A stretch of 64,000 nt of DNA from Pedobacter fastidiosus (GTDB lineage: Bacteria > Bacteroidota > Bacteroidia > Sphingobacteriales > Sphingobacteriaceae): contig NZ_JACRYL010000019.1 of NCBI RefSeq assembly GCF_014306625.1, positions 2,867-66,866 on the forward strand, in the 5' to 3' direction. Positions 53,981 to 62,338 of the stretch are shown here, in pieces (within the stretch, counting starts at the first letter, position 1; every line of letters begins with the position of its first letter). Position numbers and translations under genes: made by a program. Below the pieces are notes generated by a model that was not told where the DNA came from, did not search any database, and saw nothing but the letters and a program-made list of their open reading frames with translations.

Positions 53981-54999
53981 AATAGTCTTATACTTTGAAA
54001 TTTAGAGACAACTATTAGTCATTTCATTGATTCTTAATATTAATCTGTTAGTCCAGATCGCATATTGCTTCAACTTCCTTCTGTAAAAGTGCTTATCCGA
54101 TGAGGAAGTGCCATCGACTGGATAAACCAGAATAGATTGACCCCGTCTCGCCGGAAATAAATTTGTTGTAAGTTTTTGATTGTCTGAGTATTAGTATAAT
54201 GGCGAGAAGGTGTCAAATTGATTGGTTTTTCCACTTAATACATTCTACGAGAGCTGTATATTGATTCAGGTTGCCACGGATAAGTATAATCCTGCATCCA
54301 CTATGTAATGCCTTTAATAAACTGTTTATCTTTACAGGTTAAAATGGCTTCCGTTTCTAATAAACTCAAAAAACTCCAGAATCCTTAATCAGCCAGCAAA
54401 CAATCTTTCGTCAAATTAGAGTAGAAACCTATTATATAGGTCATATAATTTAAAATATAACCACTTAGTGGTCGTTTGATAAATTGTGAAGATTAAATTA
54501 AATTCTACAATACTCGAGTTGGATTCTTTCGAGATTGGAGATTTTGTGGAGGATGAGTACGGGATGCACGGTGTAATTGAGAAAATTGATATATAAGCGT
54601 TTGAAACTGGTTAGGTATCATTTTTTACTTGCTGAGGGGAACGGTATGATACTGATTTTGAAGTGCTGCATTTTGGGGCTGTCCTGTTTACTCGCTTATC
54701 CCAACTTATAAAAGAAAGCAGCGCTTGAAAGAATTATAGAGTGGATACCAATAACTGATCACATGTCGGAAAATTGAGGTTCGAAAGCACTGTTGGAAAA
54801 AGCTCCAACTTTTTCGGTTTTGCCACTAGTATTTATAATATTCTTGTCCAAACCTGTTAACGGATGATACTTTAACGGGGCCGTTAAAAACCGTTGTTCA
54901 TTCTCCGAACTTTCAAAGCCGGCTCTGAAAAGCCAAAGTCCATATATTCAATCTGTTGGCCAGAGTACCGGGAAATAGGCAAGGCCTGTTTTCGGTAAT
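53981..54999. other. Gene-poor stretch in the island
   Basis: About 1 kb with no convincing gene and many stops in all frames. It contains a ~36-codon fragment (see 54486-54596). A TATAGGT...ACCTATATA-like region (54432-54455) is weakly palindromic. No insertion-sequence ends are recognised. Confidence 0.35.
54486..54596 (+). pseudogene. Possible 36-codon protein fragment
   Basis: From a GTG, 'KIKLNSTILELDSFEIGDFV' then 'EDEYGMHGVIEKIDI' and a stop. 'IGDFVEDEYGMHGVIEKI' reads like the start of a folded domain (a small beta-barrel/KOW-like opening), so this may be a truncated gene. Low confidence. Confidence 0.25.
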
Positions 55000-55473
55000 T
55001 TACTGTCCGTGCTTACTGACCTCTTTGGGGTATTTGTCGCCAATCAAATTCAAGTTGATGTTATGTTCCAGATACGCTTTTAGGCCGTCCAACACTGTTG
55101 TAAAGCCTCCTGTACTGTCTTTGATTACCTCGATCAATCTGTCTCCCGTTTCTTTAAAACCGTAGTTCTTGATTACAACATAGGTGGTGTCCTCCGTCAC
55201 TGCGTCAAACTCATAGTCGACTGAGGTTGCAGGGTCGCCCCACGCAGTTGATATTTTTTTATTCTGAATAATATCTTTCACCAGCACGTTGGTCGTAGCG
55301 CCGTACATCTTCCATTCCCAGGTAACTGTTTTACCGGCCTCCAATTGCCCGCTAGATTTTGTAAACCAAAAATTGATCGTGGTTTCGGGATCGGTGAATG
55401 CGTGAAATACTATTGAGACAGGTTGTCTGATTAGCATTTGTACTTCTACGGTTACTATTTTATTCTGTGGCAT
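55000..55473 (-). CDS. SRPBCC/AHSA1-family protein
   Basis: 157 residues. 'VEVQMLIRQPVSIVFHAFTDPETTINFWF' (in part: 'IRQPVSIVFHAFTDPE') is the opening strand-helix of activator-of-Hsp90 homologue 1-like (AHSA1/START-like) proteins, followed by 'GKTVTWEWKMYG', 'WGDPATSVDYEF' and a long C-terminal helix 'TTVLDGLKAYLEHNINLNL'. These small proteins bind hydrophobic ligands in a deep pocket; function unknown. Complete. Confidence 0.8.
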   Translation of the reverse strand: MPQNKIVTVEVQMLIRQPVSIVFHAFTDPETTINFWFTKSSGQLEAGKTVTWEWKMYGATTNVLVKDIIQNKKISTAWGDPATSVDYEFDAVTEDTTYVVIKNYGFKETGDRLIEVIKDSTGGFTTVLDGLKAYLEHNINLNLIGDKYPKEVSKHGQ

Positions 55474-55533
55474 ATAACTGTTTTTAATCTTGTAGTGTGT
55501 TGCTGCCGAATGGAACTCGGTATTTGATCTAAG

Positions 55534-55989
55534 TTAAAAAACCGGCTGGTCATTTAAAGAATTGATCCCCTGTTCTTTGAGTCTTTGTAGACCATCTTTC
55601 ATTGACTTAACCTGTTCGGGTGCGTGTCCCTGCCATATTGTAACTTCTCCAACAGCTTTAAAAGGATATACCGATCGATAGGATTTTGTTGGATTGCCGG
55701 GAAATTTCCTGTCTGTTAAATCCGGGTCGTCTTCAATTTCTCCGGTTGGCTCTGCCAGGTAGATTCTTTCGCGTCCTTCACCCAGAGCAAGTTCTGCCCC
55801 TCAGATGGCCGCATCCAATGTCGGTGTCAGAAAAATATATTTTGCGTTTTTCCTCTGACCAAAGTTCGAGCTGTTGCTAGCCTGGATAAATTCTCCAATT
55901 TTCAGGTCTGCCTTTGTCCCGTGGAAATAGGTCTGGGCAAAGGGGCTCTGATTGGCAGTACCCTTGGTTTCGCTTTTGTTTAATTCCAT
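55534..55989 (-). pseudogene. arr: Rifampin ADP-ribosyltransferase (arr) with an internal stop codon
   Basis: The full 151-codon frame reads as Arr: 'FAQTYFHGTKADLKIGEFIQ' (catalytic His23 in FHGTKA), 'AKYIFLTPTLDAAI', a TGA at codon 63 (55801-55803), then 'GAELALGEGRERIYLAEPTG', 'EIEDDPDLTDRKFPGNPTKS', 'YRSVYPFKAVGEV' and 'GHAPEQVKSMKDGL'. In intact Arr proteins this position is Trp (AAIWGAELA), so a single TGG-to-TGA change explains the stop. No other damage is seen, implying a recent inactivation. Starts 4 bases after the VOC gene stop, in one operon. Intact Arr inactivates rifamycins. Confidence 0.88.
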
Positions 55990-55993
55990 CTGT

Positions 55994-56446
55994 CTATTTC
56001 CCGCCAATTTCTTCTGCCAGTCCCACAAGAAGACCCTCGGTTCCCCTGATATAGCATAACCGATAGGAGTTCTGATACTGAACGATTTCTCCAACGAGCT
56101 GTGAACCCTGTTCGATAAGCCTGGATACCATTTCGTCGATGTCTTCCACCGTGAACATTGCACGGAGGTAACCAAGGGCGTTGACAGGCGCATTCCGATG
56201 ATCCGAAACAGTTGGGGGTGTGATGAACTTCGAAAGTTCGATTCGGCTGTGGCCATCCGGGGTGATCATCATTGCAATCTCCACGTTCTGGGAATTCAGT
56301 CCGGTAACTCGACACGCCCATTCGCCTTCGACTTTCCCTCTGCCTTCGAGCTTTAGCCCTATTACAGAGAAAAATGCAATGGCGTCATCTAGTGATTCTA
56401 CAACGATGCCGACATTGTCCATTCTTAACAGTTTGTTTTTTGACAT
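55994..56446 (-). CDS. VOC-family (glyoxalase/bleomycin-resistance-like) protein
   Basis: 150 residues from the start at 56446 (MSKNKLLRMDNVGIVV); an in-frame start at 56521 adds a polar tail. 'VGIVVESLDDAIAFFSVIGLKLEGRG', 'GHSRIELSKF', 'AMFTVEDIDEMVSRLIEQG' and 'LCYIRGTEGLLVGLAE' give the paired beta-alpha-beta-beta-beta units with His/Glu metal positions. Members include glyoxalase I, dioxygenases and fosfomycin or bleomycin resistance proteins; the ligand is not known. Forms an operon with arr. Confidence 0.82.
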   Translation of the reverse strand: MSKNKLLRMDNVGIVVESLDDAIAFFSVIGLKLEGRGKVEGEWACRVTGLNSQNVEIAMMITPDGHSRIELSKFITPPTVSDHRNAPVNALGYLRAMFTVEDIDEMVSRLIEQGSQLVGEIVQYQNSYRLCYIRGTEGLLVGLAEEIGGK

Positions 56447-56890
56447 TATCTTATTTTTATTGAATTTTTCGATTGGTTTTTTTTTAGTCTCTGAAGTAAA
56501 TAAGTAATTAATTCTTTCCATCTATTACTGATAGCTCCTAAGAGGTTACATTGAAAACCCCATTACCATTTAAATTTCTTTAAGTTCCTTATCAACTTGA
56601 AACGCTAACGTTCTCTAAAGTAACCTTTTCAAATTAAAGTTCAAACTTTGCTCCTTTATGTGCCTATAACCAAGGTATATTGACCCAACTGTTTCAGTGT
56701 TCTCTTAATGACAAATGTTATTGGGCTAAGTCTGTCTATTTTGCCCCTCATTGAGAAATGGCTAATCAAAGGGCAAAGTGGTTCATGTTACTGTTTCCTT
56801 AGTTAAGGGAGATTGTTGTAGCAGAATTGAGATAAAGACGCTAAAGGGAACAAGGATTCAACAGGTCAAGGCAACTCCTGAGGGCTGTTT

Positions 56891-57155
56891 TTACTCATTT
56901 GAACCATTTCTGGGCATTTGTCTCCTACGCGGGCAACCGGGCCAGCAGCAGGGCCTTTCCTTGCCTTCGCTGATTTGCTCGCTCAGCCGCTTGATATGTC
57001 TGTTCCGGGTTCTTTCCTGTTACGATGGTAGTCCAACAGATCCACTCATTGCTGGATAGCGGGGTGAGTTTATTCCATTTCTCCAATAGCGCCTGGTCGG
57101 AAACCAAAACTAATTTTAAATCTTCGGTTATCTCATGTACCACCCCCTTCTCCAA
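56891..57155 (-). pseudogene. Frameshifted YdeI/OmpD-associated (OmdA-like) C-terminal fragment
   Basis: In one frame 'LLEKWNKLTPLSSNEWICW' runs to TVTGK, then the match continues in the next frame as 'ERTRNRHIKRLSEQISEG' and 'KERPCCWPGCPRRR'. Together they give the known ending LTPLxxNEWICWx...ETRxxRI...GKRRPCCWPGC. One frameshift (near 57005-57015) is needed. The start is TTG. About 440 bases on the left (56447-56890) and 295 on the right (57156-57450) hold nothing convincing. Confidence 0.6.
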
Positions 57156-57407
57156 GAATTATTTGTGTCATTTTCCTGTAGGTTAAATTTGCTCGGTCGA
57201 ATTTTTTAAGATTACTGTCCTGTAGCCTAAAATACCATAACAGAACAAAGAAGGTGAGCAGGATCAGGGAGGGAATGAGTTCAGCGAGTGGTTCCTTCAG
57301 TCTGACAGTCGAATTCTCTGGTATCAAAAAGTTATGATAAATTAATAGCTTTCCACTTGCAAAAAAGCTTATTTTTTCTTAATTTTAAAGTAGAAATCAA
57401 GGGTAAA

Positions 57408-57429
57408 AAGTCTGACAAAAGTCTGCCAA
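57408..57429 (+). other. Putative integrase arm-type sites, right end
   Basis: AAGTCTGACA and AAAGTCTGCCAAA in tandem, ~92 bases inside attR; AGTCTGCCA matches the left-end site exactly and in the same orientation. Confidence 0.4.
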
Positions 57430-57519
57430 ATACCCCCTAAAATTAGCAAAATGAGAAAAGTAAAACCCTTCTCAGAGTATCAAAAAGGCATCTACGGTGA
57501 AATATTAGGCGAATTTTTT

Positions 57520-57537
57520 AATCCGATATTCTCCACA
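57520..57537 (+). repeat. attR: 18-bp direct repeat
   Basis: AATCCGATATTCTCCACA, identical to attL. To the right begins chromosomal sequence. Confidence 0.9.
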
Positions 57538-57568
57538 AAGCCTTATCAGATTATCCTGATAAGGCTTT
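57537..57568 (+). terminator. Ancestral terminator of the tRNA-Ala, displaced by the island
   Basis: Perfect 13-bp stem AAAGCCTTATCAG/CTGATAAGGCTTT with a 6-nt loop, followed by T residues. It starts directly at the last att base, so before insertion it followed the tRNA immediately. Confidence 0.8.
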
Positions 57569-57579
57569 TTTTATGCATT

Positions 57580-57882
57580 ATGTTCCCAACTGATAATGAG
57601 TACTTAACCTTATATGTTTTTTATGCTATTGCTTTTTTAGCGTTATTAGCAGGAATTTGTTTCACAAGTTCTAGGAAATTGTACATCATAAACCTAATTA
57701 TTTATTTCTGTTACACTTTTTATTCAATTTGGATTTTTTCAGATCCGGAAAATTTTAAATATGGAGGATCGCTTGGCGTACTTTTTTATACTTGGGCTTT
57801 CTTAATTATACATATCTTTCTTTTTGTTTTAATTAAGGTAGTCTTTATGTTTTATTTATACTTGAAAAATTTAAAGCGATAA
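57580..57882 (+). CDS. Small membrane protein
   Basis: 100 residues from the ATG at 57580. A longer frame begins at 57451 inside the island, but it runs through attR and the terminator hairpin, so I reject that start. Three hydrophobic helices ('LYVFYAIAFLALLAGICFT', 'YIINLIIYFCYTFYSIWIF', 'FLIIHIFLFVLIKVVFMFYL'). No family recognised. First chromosomal gene right of the island. Confidence 0.5.
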   Translation: MFPTDNEYLTLYVFYAIAFLALLAGICFTSSRKLYIINLIIYFCYTFYSIWIFSDPENFKYGGSLGVLFYTWAFLIIHIFLFVLIKVVFMFYLYLKNLKR

Positions 57883-57974
57883 TTTGATTTTTATAATTAG
57901 ATGTATTCAAGTCACTTTAATCTAAATTCAGGAAAAATAAAATCCCTAAAAGAACTTTTTTAATTTATAAGGCT

Positions 57975-57982
57975 TATTTTTG
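57975..57982 (+). promoter_or_regulatory. -7 promoter element (TATTTTTG) upstream of the cupin gene
   Basis: Exact TAnnTTTG match 87 bases before the ATG at 58070, leaving a leader of about 80 bases. Confidence 0.5.
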
Positions 57983-58069
57983 CACAAATTATAAAAACAT
58001 CAATAAGCAAACGAAAACGAACCATTGTACTTTTTGATGAACCAATATTATAAAAAATACTATTAACCG

Positions 58070-58567
58070 ATGACAAACGACAAAACAGAAATATTTGATA
58101 GCGTTGCACAACGTTTAAAAATCGAAGGATTTAATGTAGTAAACCGCGATGAAACTCGCCCATGGGGTGGTTTCTTTGTAATTGATGAAGCCCAGGCACA
58201 ACAATTTGCGGATACTTATTTCGATGGTTTAGATGTTGAAAGCCTAAAAATTGGTGGTAAATTAAGTCCAAAAATTTTAATTGTTGCACCAAATACGCGT
58301 CTATCTTGGCAGTACCATCACCGTAGAGCCGAAATTTGGCAAGTGGTAACGGGAACTGTTGGCATTAAAACCAGCGAAACAGATGAAGAAGGTGAAGTGA
58401 AAAAATATGCACCAAAAGATCAAATCAAACTGCAACAAGGTGAGCGTCACCGTTTAATTGGATTAGAAGATTGGGGTGTAGTTGCAGAGATTTGGCAACA
58501 TACCGATGCTTCAAACCCATCAGATGAAAGTGACATCGTTAGAGTTCAAGACGATTTCGGTAGATAA
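58070..58567 (+). CDS. Mannose-6-phosphate isomerase type II-like cupin
   Basis: 165 residues. 'RDETRPWGGFFVIDE' resembles the RPWG opening of type II phosphomannose isomerase C-terminal domains; 'TRLSWQYHHRRAEIWQVVTG' carries the cupin metal-ligand pattern (HHRxxE), and 'LQQGERHRLIGLEDWGVVAEIW' the second cupin motif. It is a stand-alone cupin without the guanylyltransferase half, as is common in Bacteroidota. Sugar-phosphate isomerisation is likely but not certain. Confidence 0.75.
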   Translation: MTNDKTEIFDSVAQRLKIEGFNVVNRDETRPWGGFFVIDEAQAQQFADTYFDGLDVESLKIGGKLSPKILIVAPNTRLSWQYHHRRAEIWQVVTGTVGIKTSETDEEGEVKKYAPKDQIKLQQGERHRLIGLEDWGVVAEIWQHTDASNPSDESDIVRVQDDFGR

Positions 58568-58578
58568 TATAGTTTACG

Positions 58579-58700
58579 GAAGAGGCTGAATCAAATTTAG
58601 ATTGTTGTCCTGAGCTCGTCGAATGTTAAATAAAAAATGCATTTAAATAGGCTTATTATGACAAAAGCTAAAGAAAAGTTGATTATGATCCAGCCTCTTC
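58579..58700. repeat. Inverted repeat GAAGAGGCTGAATCA element with an inner CTCGTCGAATG module
   Basis: GAAGAGGCTGAATCA (58579-58593) pairs with TGATCCAGCCTCTTC (58686-58700), 14 of 15. Inside, TGTCCTGAGCTCGTCGAATG (58606-58625) is the reverse of the TTCGACGGGCTCAG type cassette in composite copy A. Confidence 0.65.
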
Positions 58701-58790
58701 TCTTTATTCCAATAACACATTCCTTCTAGTTTAAAAGCTTGTAAAAACTAAACGCCCTCAAATTACGTTTATAAAGCATACACACAATAC

Positions 58791-59522
58791 ATGATTATCC
58801 TCCTTTTTTTTCTTTGCCATTGGTTTTTATCTCTATTTAGCCAAACCTTTTTCCTTCACCGTTATTCATCGCACAAGATGTTTAAAATGGAGCCTTTTTG
58901 GGAAAAGTTTTTCTATTTGATTTTGCTGATTTCCCAAGGTTCGTCATTTTTAAATCCAAGAGCTTACGCAATTTTACACCGTATGCATCATGCTTACAGC
59001 GATACGGAGAAAGATCCGCACTCACCTCATTTTTTTAAGGATGTTTTCGGGATGATGATTGCAACAAAGAATATGTACATGAATTATTTGCAGTTTAAAA
59101 TACAACCTGAGCCAGCTTTTCAAGGCAATTACCCTGAGTGGCCTGTGGTTGATAAAATTGGAAATTCATGTTTGTGGAGAATTACCTGTGGATTATTCTA
59201 CATTGGCTTTTACCTAGTGTTTGCTAACCATTGGTGGTTGTTTATTTTATTGCCAATCCACTTTTTAATGGGTCCATTGCATGGTGCTATTGTAAATTGG
59301 TGTGGCCATAAATATGGTTACTCAAATCACGATAACGAAGATCATAGCAAAAACTCTTTACCTTGGGATTTCTTATTGATGGGAGAATTGTTTCAAAACA
59401 ATCACCACAAAAAACCCAATAGTCCAAATTTTGCGAGTAAATGGTGGGAGTTTGACCCTACTTATCCAGTGATGAAAGTTTTGCATTGGATGAAAATTAT
59501 TAAAATTAGAAAAGTACAATAG
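58791..59522 (+). CDS. Acyl-CoA/fatty-acid desaturase (delta-9 type)
   Basis: 243 residues with four hydrophobic stretches. Three histidine boxes bind the di-iron centre: HRYSSH (23-28), HRMHH (~64-68, followed by AYSD) and NNHHKKP in '[16 protein letters not shown]'. It introduces a double bond into fatty acyl chains at the membrane using O2. It leads a run of lipid genes on + ending in a cyclopropane-fatty-acyl synthase family protein, whose substrate is an unsaturated chain. Confidence 0.88.
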   Translation: MIILLFFLCHWFLSLFSQTFFLHRYSSHKMFKMEPFWEKFFYLILLISQGSSFLNPRAYAILHRMHHAYSDTEKDPHSPHFFKDVFGMMIATKNMYMNYLQFKIQPEPAFQGNYPEWPVVDKIGNSCLWRITCGLFYIGFYLVFANHWWLFILLPIHFLMGPLHGAIVNWCGHKYGYSNHDNEDHSKNSLPWDFLLMGELFQNNHHKKPNSPNFASKWWEFDPTYPVMKVLHWMKIIKIRKVQ

Positions 59523-59857
59523 GATATTATTTGTAGAATTTGATTTCTGCAATATGCATTGTACCGAATTATCGGGAGGTATCACGAATGAGATTGCTTC
59601 AATCGATGAAAATCGATTTCGAAATGACGGAAGATAATGGTGTCGATAACTGCTTATAGAAGGATAATTGTATTAAGTTTTTGCTGATTCCTTGCAATGT
59701 GTTTCGTTAGTTAAACCTGACAGGAACGAGCACGAATCGCGATTTTTTTCTATCGAGGTGAGTAAATTGGATGGCTCCAATTAAGTGCCTTTGGTACAGG
59801 GCTGTCGGAATCGATAAAAAACTGAAAGTGCTTTTCTGAAAATTTAAATCTCCTGTT
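59523..59857. repeat. Repeat-containing spacer, no gene
   Basis: A single-orientation copy of the GAGATTGCTTCAATCGATGA element with AAATCGATTTCG and AATGACGG (59588-59634), same family as 63747-63790. The rest (59640-59857) holds nothing recognised. Confidence 0.6.
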
Positions 59858-60190
59858 ATGATAAATTTCCTTAAGATTATCTTCTCTGCACTACTTGTTT
59901 TCATGTGCTATAAAGTAATTTCTACTTCGCTAGAAAGTAACCTTTTTCAGCAATGGGATTTTCTTGGCAGTATCCCTTGGATGCGTGCCACACTTTGGGA
60001 TTTCTACGCCAACATCTTTATCATTACCCTGTGGATGTTCTATAAAGAAAAAAGTATTATTCTTAAAATCTCTATTACAATTTTGTTCGTATGTTTAGGT
60101 AGCATAGCAACTCTGGCTTATGTTTTAGTTTACTTATTCAAACTAAAACCCGGCGAAGGTGTTAAAGAATTGCTGGTAAAAAAAGGTTAA
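59858..60190 (+). CDS. DUF1475-like small membrane protein of the lipid cluster
   Basis: 110 residues, three hydrophobic helices. 'MCYKVISTSLESNLFQQWDF' and 'SIPWMRATLWDFYANIFIITLWMFYKE' (in part: 'PWMRATLWDFYAN') are the conserved features of bacterial DUF1475 proteins, which are often found near cyclopropane-lipid genes. Role unknown. 67 bp before the DUF1295 gene. Confidence 0.65.
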   Translation: MINFLKIIFSALLVFMCYKVISTSLESNLFQQWDFLGSIPWMRATLWDFYANIFIITLWMFYKEKSIILKISITILFVCLGSIATLAYVLVYLFKLKPGEGVKELLVKKG

Positions 60191-60257
60191 TAGTTAGCGA
60201 ACAATGGTTTGATCGCTTTATTGCCATTAACCATCAGCAAAAAAACTATAAACCAAA

Positions 60258-61067
60258 ATGGACTATAAACATCTACTATTTATTGCTCTCATCTCGTTAA
60301 TTGCTTGTTGCACCATCATGGCGTTGATTTGGCTTTGGGCGAAGAAAATTAAAAACGCAGGTGTTGTTGATGTTTTTTGGGCTTTAAATTTCCCCGTAAT
60401 TACACTCATAACTTTTTTTTTATCCAACGGATTTGAACCTCGAAAACTTATAATCTGCTCTATTTTTCTACTTGCAGAATTACGGTTGGGTATTCATTTA
60501 TGGCAACGCGTTATATGTCATCTAAGTGAGGAAGAAGGACGATACCAACAACTCCGCAAAGAATGGGGAGATAAAGCTAATCGAAATTTCTTTGTTTTCT
60601 TTCAGTTTCAAGCCATTTCCAATGTATTATTAGCGGTTCCGCTTTTCATTATAACAGCAAATCCATCAACCCAAATTTCTATTTTAGAATATATTGGTAT
60701 AGCCATTTGGGCAATTTCTTTCTTTGGCGAAATGATTGCGGATCGTCAGCTCGCAACATTTAAAAAAGACCCCAAAAACAAAGGTAAAGTTTGCGATACA
60801 GGTTTGTGGTATTACAGCCGTCACCCAAACTATTTCTTTGAATGGTTAACATGGATGGCTTATTTCATTTTCGCACTGGCATCACCTTGTGGAATTTTAG
60901 CCATCATTAGTCCTGCAATTATTTTATATTTATTAACCAAAGTAACCGGTGTTCCAAACAATGAAGAACAAAATTTAAGGAGCAAACCTGAAGCTTATAA
61001 AAAATATCAACAAACAACAAGCGCCTTTTTTCCGTGGGGAAAAAAGGATGGAAAAGGGAAGAGGTAA
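60258..61067 (+). CDS. DUF1295 (steroid 5-alpha-reductase-like) membrane protein
   Basis: 269 residues with five to six helices. The C-terminal signature 'DTGLWYYSRHPNYFFEWLTWMAYFIFALASP' (in part) with 'RHPNYFFEW' is that of DUF1295/ICMT-like membrane reductases and methyltransferases; 'FKKDPKNKGKVC' precedes it. DUF1295 proteins occur next to Cfa-type enzymes in many bacteria and probably modify the fatty-acyl chain; the exact reaction is not settled. Confidence 0.82.
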   Translation: MDYKHLLFIALISLIACCTIMALIWLWAKKIKNAGVVDVFWALNFPVITLITFFLSNGFEPRKLIICSIFLLAELRLGIHLWQRVICHLSEEEGRYQQLRKEWGDKANRNFFVFFQFQAISNVLLAVPLFIITANPSTQISILEYIGIAIWAISFFGEMIADRQLATFKKDPKNKGKVCDTGLWYYSRHPNYFFEWLTWMAYFIFALASPCGILAIISPAIILYLLTKVTGVPNNEEQNLRSKPEAYKKYQQTTSAFFPWGKKDGKGKR

Positions 61068-61099
61068 GATGGATGATGAGTTGTTCAGTTTGCAAATCC

Positions 61100-61163
61100 A
61101 GGATTCATTTTACATCGTACATCAACCATTTTCCATTATACATTAACCATCTTACATTTTCCA
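61100..61163 (+). repeat. CATTTTACATC-type repeat array before the Cfa-like gene
   Basis: Imperfect units such as CATTTTACATCGTACATC and CATTATACATTAACCATC. A related array lies at 62259-62337 before the FAD gene. Confidence 0.45.
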
Positions 61164-61167
61164 TAAT

Positions 61168-62199
61168 ATGTGGTACGATAAACTTTTAGAAAACGATAAA
61201 CTTCCCGATTCAGCATTGCGATTGGGCATTAGAAAACTTTGCAAACAGCGATTGGAGGATGAAACCTTAGGTGATGAAGAATTGCAACAGGAAAAATTTA
61301 TGGATCTGGTTGATGAATTAAAACAATCGCCAATTGCTGTAAATACTGCCGAAGCTAATGAACAGCACTATGAATTACCTACTCAGTTTTTTCAGTATTG
61401 TTTAGGGAAAAACTTGAAATACAGCAGTGGTTATTGGAAGCCAGGTGTTAAAGACATCGATACATCAGAAGATGATATGTTGGCTTTAACTTGCAAAAGA
61501 GCAGATTTACAAAGCGGACAAAACGTTTTGGAACTGGGTTGCGGTTGGGGTTCGCTGTCGTTGTATATGTCTGCAAAGTTTCCCAATAGCACTTTTACCG
61601 TGGTGTCTAATTCGGCTACACAAAAGATTTTTATTGATGAAACGGCTAAACAAAGAGGCATTCAAAACTTAACGGTTTTAACGGCAGATATGAACACGTT
61701 TACCATCGCCGATACTTTCGATAGAATTGTTTCTGTAGAAATGTTCGAGCACATGCGGAATTATAAATTCTTGTTGAATAAGGTTGCGGGTTTCTTAAAG
61801 CCAGATGGAAAATTGTTCGTTCATATTTTTACGCATAAAAGCTTGGCTTATAAGTTTGAGGTAATTGATGAAACCGATTGGATGAGTAAATACTTTTTTA
61901 CCGGTGGAATTATGCCGTCGAACCATTTGTTTTTCTACTTTAATGATGATTTAAAAATCGATAAACATTGGGTAGTAAATGGAACCAATTATGGCAAAAC
62001 ATCCGAGGCTTGGTTAAGCAATATGGATAAGCACAAAAAAGAAATCATGCCGATTTTAGAAAATACTTATGGTAAAGATCAAGCTGTGAAATGGTGGGTT
62101 TATTGGCGGTTGTTCTACATGAGTTGTGCTGAATTGTTTAATTATAATAAGGGTAACGAATGGATGGTTTGTCATTATTTGTTCGAAAAGAACAAATAA
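61168..62199 (+). CDS. Cyclopropane-fatty-acyl-phospholipid synthase family methyltransferase
   Basis: 343 residues. The N-terminal lipid-binding part ('NEQHYELPTQFFQYCLGKNLKYSSGYW') matches CFA synthases (HYDxxNxFF-like). SAM motif I 'VLELGCGWGSLSLYMS', then 'FDRIVSVEMFEHMRNY' (the EMFEH motif of CFA synthase) and 'IFTHKSLAYKFE'. CFA synthases add a methylene bridge or methyl group to double bonds of membrane phospholipids. Here the partner desaturase and oxidoreductase suggest a multi-step chain modification. Complete. Confidence 0.88.
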   Translation: MWYDKLLENDKLPDSALRLGIRKLCKQRLEDETLGDEELQQEKFMDLVDELKQSPIAVNTAEANEQHYELPTQFFQYCLGKNLKYSSGYWKPGVKDIDTSEDDMLALTCKRADLQSGQNVLELGCGWGSLSLYMSAKFPNSTFTVVSNSATQKIFIDETAKQRGIQNLTVLTADMNTFTIADTFDRIVSVEMFEHMRNYKFLLNKVAGFLKPDGKLFVHIFTHKSLAYKFEVIDETDWMSKYFFTGGIMPSNHLFFYFNDDLKIDKHWVVNGTNYGKTSEAWLSNMDKHKKEIMPILENTYGKDQAVKWWVYWRLFYMSCAELFNYNKGNEWMVCHYLFEKNK

Positions 62200-62258
62200 T
62201 GGTTTACGAGGTAAATAATGTAAAATGGATGATGGGGAAGAGCGTGTAGCTTACCAAT

Positions 62259-62337
62259 AATTCATTATATGGCTTACATTATGCTGTCATCATGCGTCTT
62301 ACATCATCCATTTTACATCTAACATCTTTACATTTAT
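62259..62337 (+). repeat. CATTTTACATC-type repeat array before the FAD gene
   Basis: Units CTTACATCATCCATTTTACA and ACATCTTTACATTTATT; same family as 61100-61163. A plus-strand promoter could be hidden here but I see no TAnnTTTG match. Confidence 0.45.
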
Positions 62338-62338
62338 T

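Larger units (their letters stand above)
43521..57537 (+). mobile_element. ~14-kb genomic island integrated into tRNA-Ala(GGC)
   Basis: The last 16 bases of the tRNA plus two more (AATCCGATATTCTCCACA, 43521-43538) are repeated exactly at 57520-57537. Between them lie a tRNA-proximal tyrosine integrase, resistance-like genes, a KAP NTPase with a nuclease-like partner, and several broken genes. Base composition and codon use vary from gene to gene, unlike the uniform heme region. No relaxase, coupling protein, tra genes, replication initiator or phage structural genes are seen, so it is an integrative island that would need help to transfer. Confidence 0.9.

Noticed and set aside
56778-57059. 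93-codon plus-strand frame
   Set aside because: It is antisense to the PCCWPGC fragment and has no domain.
57133-57327. 64-codon minus-strand frame with one hydrophobic helix
   Set aside because: Overlaps the start of the OmdA-like fragment and has no recognisable domain; may be chance.
43521-57537. Prophage or conjugative transposon
   Set aside because: No capsid, tail, terminase, relaxase, coupling ATPase or tra gene is seen; only an integrase and cargo.
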